From Paenibacillus sp. FSL R10-2782 (lineage in GTDB: Bacteria; Bacillota; Bacilli; Paenibacillales; Paenibacillaceae): a DNA stretch of 64,000 nucleotides. Shown here in pieces: positions 61,231 to 64,000 of the stretch (the stretch's first letter is position 1; every line of letters begins with the position of its first letter). The notes beneath the pieces are model-generated. The model saw only the letters and a program-made list of their open reading frames with translations, was not told the DNA's origin and did not search any database. The DNA is taken from the NCBI RefSeq assembly GCF_038592985.1, contig NZ_CP151951.1, positions 5,248,501 through 5,312,500 on the forward strand. The letters run 5' to 3'. A program made the position numbers and the translations under genes.

Positions 61231-64000
61231 TTGACCGTGTATCGAAGTCTATGGAACAAAGGGTGCCTGATTCTGCTAAGCCTTGTGCTGTCTCTGACCG
61301 CCTTCATTGGTTCACCTTCCAATATGGCAAGCGCTGCGGTTGCTGACGATTTTCAGGCTTCCGTCATGGGGCCGCTGGCGAAAATCAATGACTGGGGCGC
61401 ATTCAAAAAGCAACTGCAAACGCTGAAAAGCAACGGCGTGTATGCCATCACCACCGATGTCTGGTGGGGATATGTGGAAAGCGCAGGAGATAACCAATTT
61501 GATTGGAGCTATTACAAGACCTATGCAGACGCTGTGAAAGAGGCAGGTCTGAATTGGGTTCCTATTATTTCTACGCATAAGTGTGGGGGAAATGTGGGGG
61601 ATGACTGCAACATCCCACTGCCAAGCTGGCTATCGAGCAAGGGCAGTGCAGATGAAATGCAGTTCAAGGACGAAAGCGGCTATGCCAATAACGAAGCCCT
61701 CTCTCCATTATGGAGCGGGACTGGTAAGCAATATGACGAGTTGTATGCCTCATTTGCTCAAACCTTTGCTAGCTACAAAAGCATCATTCCTAAAATTTAT
61801 TTAAGTGGTGGTCCCTCTGGAGAATTGCGATATCCTTCATACTATCCGGCAGCGGGATGGAGTTATCCTGCACGGGGCAAATTCCAAGCCTACACTGAAA
61901 CAGCTAAAAATGCGTTCCGCACGGCCATGAATGAAAAGTATGGATCAATGGACAAGATTAATGCAGCCTGGGGTACCAAGCTGAGTAGCCTTAGCCAAAT
62001 CAATCCGCCGACCGACGGGGACGGATTTTACACGAACGGCGGGTATAATTCCACGTATGGTAAGGATTTCTTGTCGTGGTACCAGAGCGTGCTTGAAAAT
62101 CATCTGGGCGTCATCGGAGCAGCTGCCCACAAAAACTTTGATTCTGTGTTCGGTGTCCGTATCGGAGCCAAGATTTCCGGCCTGCATTGGCAGATAAACA
62201 ACCCTGCAATGCCTCACAGCACGGAACATGCAGGTGGATATTATGATTACAATCGTCTCATACAAAAGTTCAAGGATGCCGATCTGGATTTGACCTTTAC
62301 TGCACTGGAGATGAACGACAGTGGCTCAGCACCTAATTATTCCTTGCCGTCCACACTGGTAGATACCGTCTCCTCGATCGCAAATGCGAAGGGTGTTCGC
62401 CTGAATGGTGAAAATGCACTCCCAACAGGCGGCAGCGGATTCCAAAAAATCGAAGAAAAAATCACAAAGTTCGGTTATCACGGCTTTACACTTTTACGCC
62501 TCAACAATCTCGTCAACAACGACGGCTCACCAACCGGTGAGATGAGTGGATTCAAGCAGTATATCGTAAATAAGGCCAAGCCTGGCGATAACGGCGGCAC
62601 CAACCCCGGAGAAGGCGGCGGTACAGGCAACAAAGTCACTGTATACTACAAAAAAGGCTTCAATTCGCCTTACATTCACTACCGCCCGGCTGGCGGAAGC
62701 TGGACGGCTGCACCTGGCGTGAAAATGCAGGATGCCGAAATTAGCGGCTATGCTAAAATCACCGTCGATATCGGCTCTGCCTCCCAATTAGAGGCTGCCT
62801 TTAATGATGGCAATAACAACTGGGATAGCAACAACACCAAAAACTACCTTTTCAGCACGGGGACTTCTACCTTTACTCCAGGTGACAGCGGCAAAGCAGG
62901 AGCCGTCACATCAGGTGCCCCATCCGGTACCAATCCCGGAGAAGGCGGCGGTACAACCAACAAGGTAACCGTATACTACAAAAAAGGCTTCAACTCACCT
63001 TACATTCACTACCGCCCGGCTGGCGGTAGCTGGACAGCTGCACCTGGCGTGAAAATGCAGGATGCCGAGGTTAGCGGCTATGCTAAAATTACTGTCGATA
63101 TCGGATCTGCCTCCCAATTGGAAGCCGCTTTTAATGACGGTAGTAACAACTGGGATAGCAACAACACCAAAAACTACTTCTTCACCACAGGTACTTCTAC
63201 CTACACGCCCGGCTCTAACGGAGCCGCAGGAACTGTCCAAACGGGGTCGCCTTCGGGCGGCTCCACACCCACCGAACCGAGTAATCCCTCTAATCCATCT
63301 CCCCTTGGTACAGATTGGAGCAAGCAGAGCATTTATTTTATCATGACAGACCGATTCAGCAACGGGGATACATCGAACGATAATTACGGTGGCTTCAATT
63401 CCAACAACAGCGACCAGCGCAAATGGCATGGCGGCGATTTTCAAGGCATTATCAACCAGCTCGACTACATCAAGAATATGGGGTTTACCGCCATCTGGAT
63501 TACTCCGGTAACGATGCAAAAGAGCGAATTCGCTTACCACGGCTATCATACGTATGATTTTTATGCGGTAGATGGACATCTTGGTACAATGGACAAGTTC
63601 AAGGAGCTGGTCCGTAAGGCGCATGACAAAAATATCGCTGTTATGCTGGACGTAGTCCCCAATCACACGGGCGATTTTCAACCAGGGAACGGCTTCGCCA
63701 AGGCTCCTTTTGACAAAGCAGACTGGTATCATCACAACGGCGACATCACAGGGGCAGACTACAGCTCCAACAACCAATCGAAAATCGAAAACGGTGACGT
63801 GGCCGGATTGGATGACCTGAATCAGGACAACCCCGCAACAGCGAACGAGCTTAAAAACTGGATCAAATGGCTGTTGAACGAGTCAGGGGTCGATGGACTG
63901 CGGGTGGACACGGCCAAGCATGTACCTAAAGGCTTCCTGAAGGATTTTGACCAAGCAGCCAATACCTTCACCATCGGTGAGATTTTTAGTGGCGATCCCG
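61231..64000 (+). CDS. Secreted beta/alpha-amylase fusion (GH14-CBM25-CBM25-GH13), partial
   Basis: Extracellular starch-degrading polyprotein; 923 codons lie in the window and the 3' end is beyond it. The TTG start at 61231 follows GGGGAGGATG; an in-frame ATG at 61222 is too close to that site. Order: signal peptide (about 1-36, cleavage near ASAA), GH14 beta-amylase (about 40-455) with acid Glu198 in GGPSGELRYPS and base Glu394 in RLNGENAL, two nearly identical CBM25 starch-binding modules (about 467-565 and 577-675), then GH13 alpha-amylase from about 690, with DVVPNHTGD, nucleophile Asp893 in GLRVDTAKH and Glu917 in IGEIF. This matches the P. polymyxa precursor known to be cut into separate beta- and alpha-amylases. 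Regulated by the cre site upstream. Confidence 0.93.
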   Translation, partial: MTVYRSLWNKGCLILLSLVLSLTAFIGSPSNMASAAVADDFQASVMGPLAKINDWGAFKKQLQTLKSNGVYAITTDVWWGYVESAGDNQFDWSYYKTYADAVKEAGLNWVPIISTHKCGGNVGDDCNIPLPSWLSSKGSADEMQFKDESGYANNEALSPLWSGTGKQYDELYASFAQTFASYKSIIPKIYLSGGPSGELRYPSYYPAAGWSYPARGKFQAYTETAKNAFRTAMNEKYGSMDKINAAWGTKLSSLSQINPPTDGDGFYTNGGYNSTYGKDFLSWYQSVLENHLGVIGAAAHKNFDSVFGVRIGAKISGLHWQINNPAMPHSTEHAGGYYDYNRLIQKFKDADLDLTFTALEMNDSGSAPNYSLPSTLVDTVSSIANAKGVRLNGENALPTGGSGFQKIEEKITKFGYHGFTLLRLNNLVNNDGSPTGEMSGFKQYIVNKAKPGDNGGTNPGEGGGTGNKVTVYYKKGFNSPYIHYRPAGGSWTAAPGVKMQDAEISGYAKITVDIGSASQLEAAFNDGNNNWDSNNTKNYLFSTGTSTFTPGDSGKAGAVTSGAPSGTNPGEGGGTTNKVTVYYKKGFNSPYIHYRPAGGSWTAAPGVKMQDAEVSGYAKITVDIGSASQLEAAFNDGSNNWDSNNTKNYFFTTGTSTYTPGSNGAAGTVQTGSPSGGSTPTEPSNPSNPSPLGTDWSKQSIYFIMTDRFSNGDTSNDNYGGFNSNNSDQRKWHGGDFQGIINQLDYIKNMGFTAIWITPVTMQKSEFAYHGYHTYDFYAVDGHLGTMDKFKELVRKAHDKNIAVMLDVVPNHTGDFQPGNGFAKAPFDKADWYHHNGDITGADYSSNNQSKIENGDVAGLDDLNQDNPATANELKNWIKWLLNESGVDGLRVDTAKHVPKGFLKDFDQAANTFTIGEIFSGDP
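62599..63250 (+). repeat. 330-bp in-frame tandem duplication (two CBM25 units)
   Basis: The block starting ACCAACCCCGGAGAAGGCGG at 62599 recurs at 62929, an offset of exactly 330 bases (110 codons). The two copies differ at few bases, many of them synonymous, over the CBM25 module (KVTVYYKKGFNSPYIHYRPA ...) and its Gly/Pro linker. Recent duplication or ongoing gene conversion is the best explanation. Confidence 0.9.

Noticed and set aside
62599..63250. Repeat array considered as CRISPR or minisatellite
   Set aside because: Two long in-frame units encoding a CBM25 fold; no short spacer-repeat pattern.
62995..63777. Minus-strand frame of 260 codons opposite the amylase CBM25/GH13 region
   Set aside because: Antisense to the amylase; its apparent duplication simply reflects the CBM25 repeat on the coding strand.

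Overview
The window is low-to-mid-GC Firmicute chromosome and reads as Paenibacillus, most likely P. polymyxa or a close relative. Several features point there: a secreted beta/alpha-amylase fusion (GH14, two CBM25 modules, GH13) runs off the right edge; lplA/lplB/ytcP-type transporters sit with a YesM/YesN two-component pair; strong AGGAGG ribosome sites often precede TTG starts; and GH52, GH67 and GH10 xylan enzymes are present. No rRNA, tRNA, CRISPR array, transposase or phage module was seen.

Layout. 1-6.0 kb: a mannoside island. A sugar ABC transporter (permease and binding protein, minus strand) diverges from a cellobiose 2-epimerase and a GH130 mannosylglucose phosphorylase, followed by a LacI regulator. 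Mirrored copies of one operator face both arms. 6.1-12 kb: stress and housekeeping genes (YdjO, cold-shock protein, UPF0316, CsbD, two stalk-domain secreted proteins, yjlC-ndh). 12-17 kb: a truncated rhodanese gene, an HNH protein, a cytoplasmic alpha-amylase, phosphoglycerate mutase and a BaxI-type membrane protein. 17-21 kb: a GH2 beta-galactosidase-type enzyme and its LacI regulator. 21-26 kb: peptidase T, a soluble chemotaxis transducer, a TPR receptor with an overlapping 43-codon secreted propeptide, and hxlAB of the ribulose monophosphate pathway. 26-28.6 kb: a stalk-domain protein, a frameshifted secreted protein and a GH43 remnant.

28.6-40.6 kb is a xylan/glucuronate region: YesN/YesM, an oligosaccharide ABC transporter and a secreted GH10 xylanase on the minus strand, diverging from mannonate dehydratase and a mannonate-oxidoreductase-type SDR. 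Its partners, GH52 beta-xylosidase and GH67 alpha-glucuronidase, lie 18 kb away at 56.4-60.9 kb beside an AraC regulator. Together they would cut glucuronoxylan outside, import aldouronates, split off glucuronate and xylose inside, and feed glucuronate through the UxuA branch. 40.7-56 kb is mixed: a membrane glycosyltransferase, MBL hydrolase, alanine symporter, TetR, a FetAB-type exporter, amidohydrolase, AraC, a patch of small membrane proteins, a serine hydrolase, an Lrp regulator and an SDR. 61-64 kb is the amylase, preceded by a perfect CcpA (cre) palindrome.

The most interesting item is the receptor-propeptide pair near 23.4-24.4 kb, an RRNPP-like peptide-signalling cassette whose propeptide gene overlaps the receptor 3' end. 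Other notable signals are four decayed or broken genes, several long perfect inverted repeats at promoters, and a recent 330-bp in-frame duplication in the amylase. All functional calls come from reading the sequence; no database search was run.
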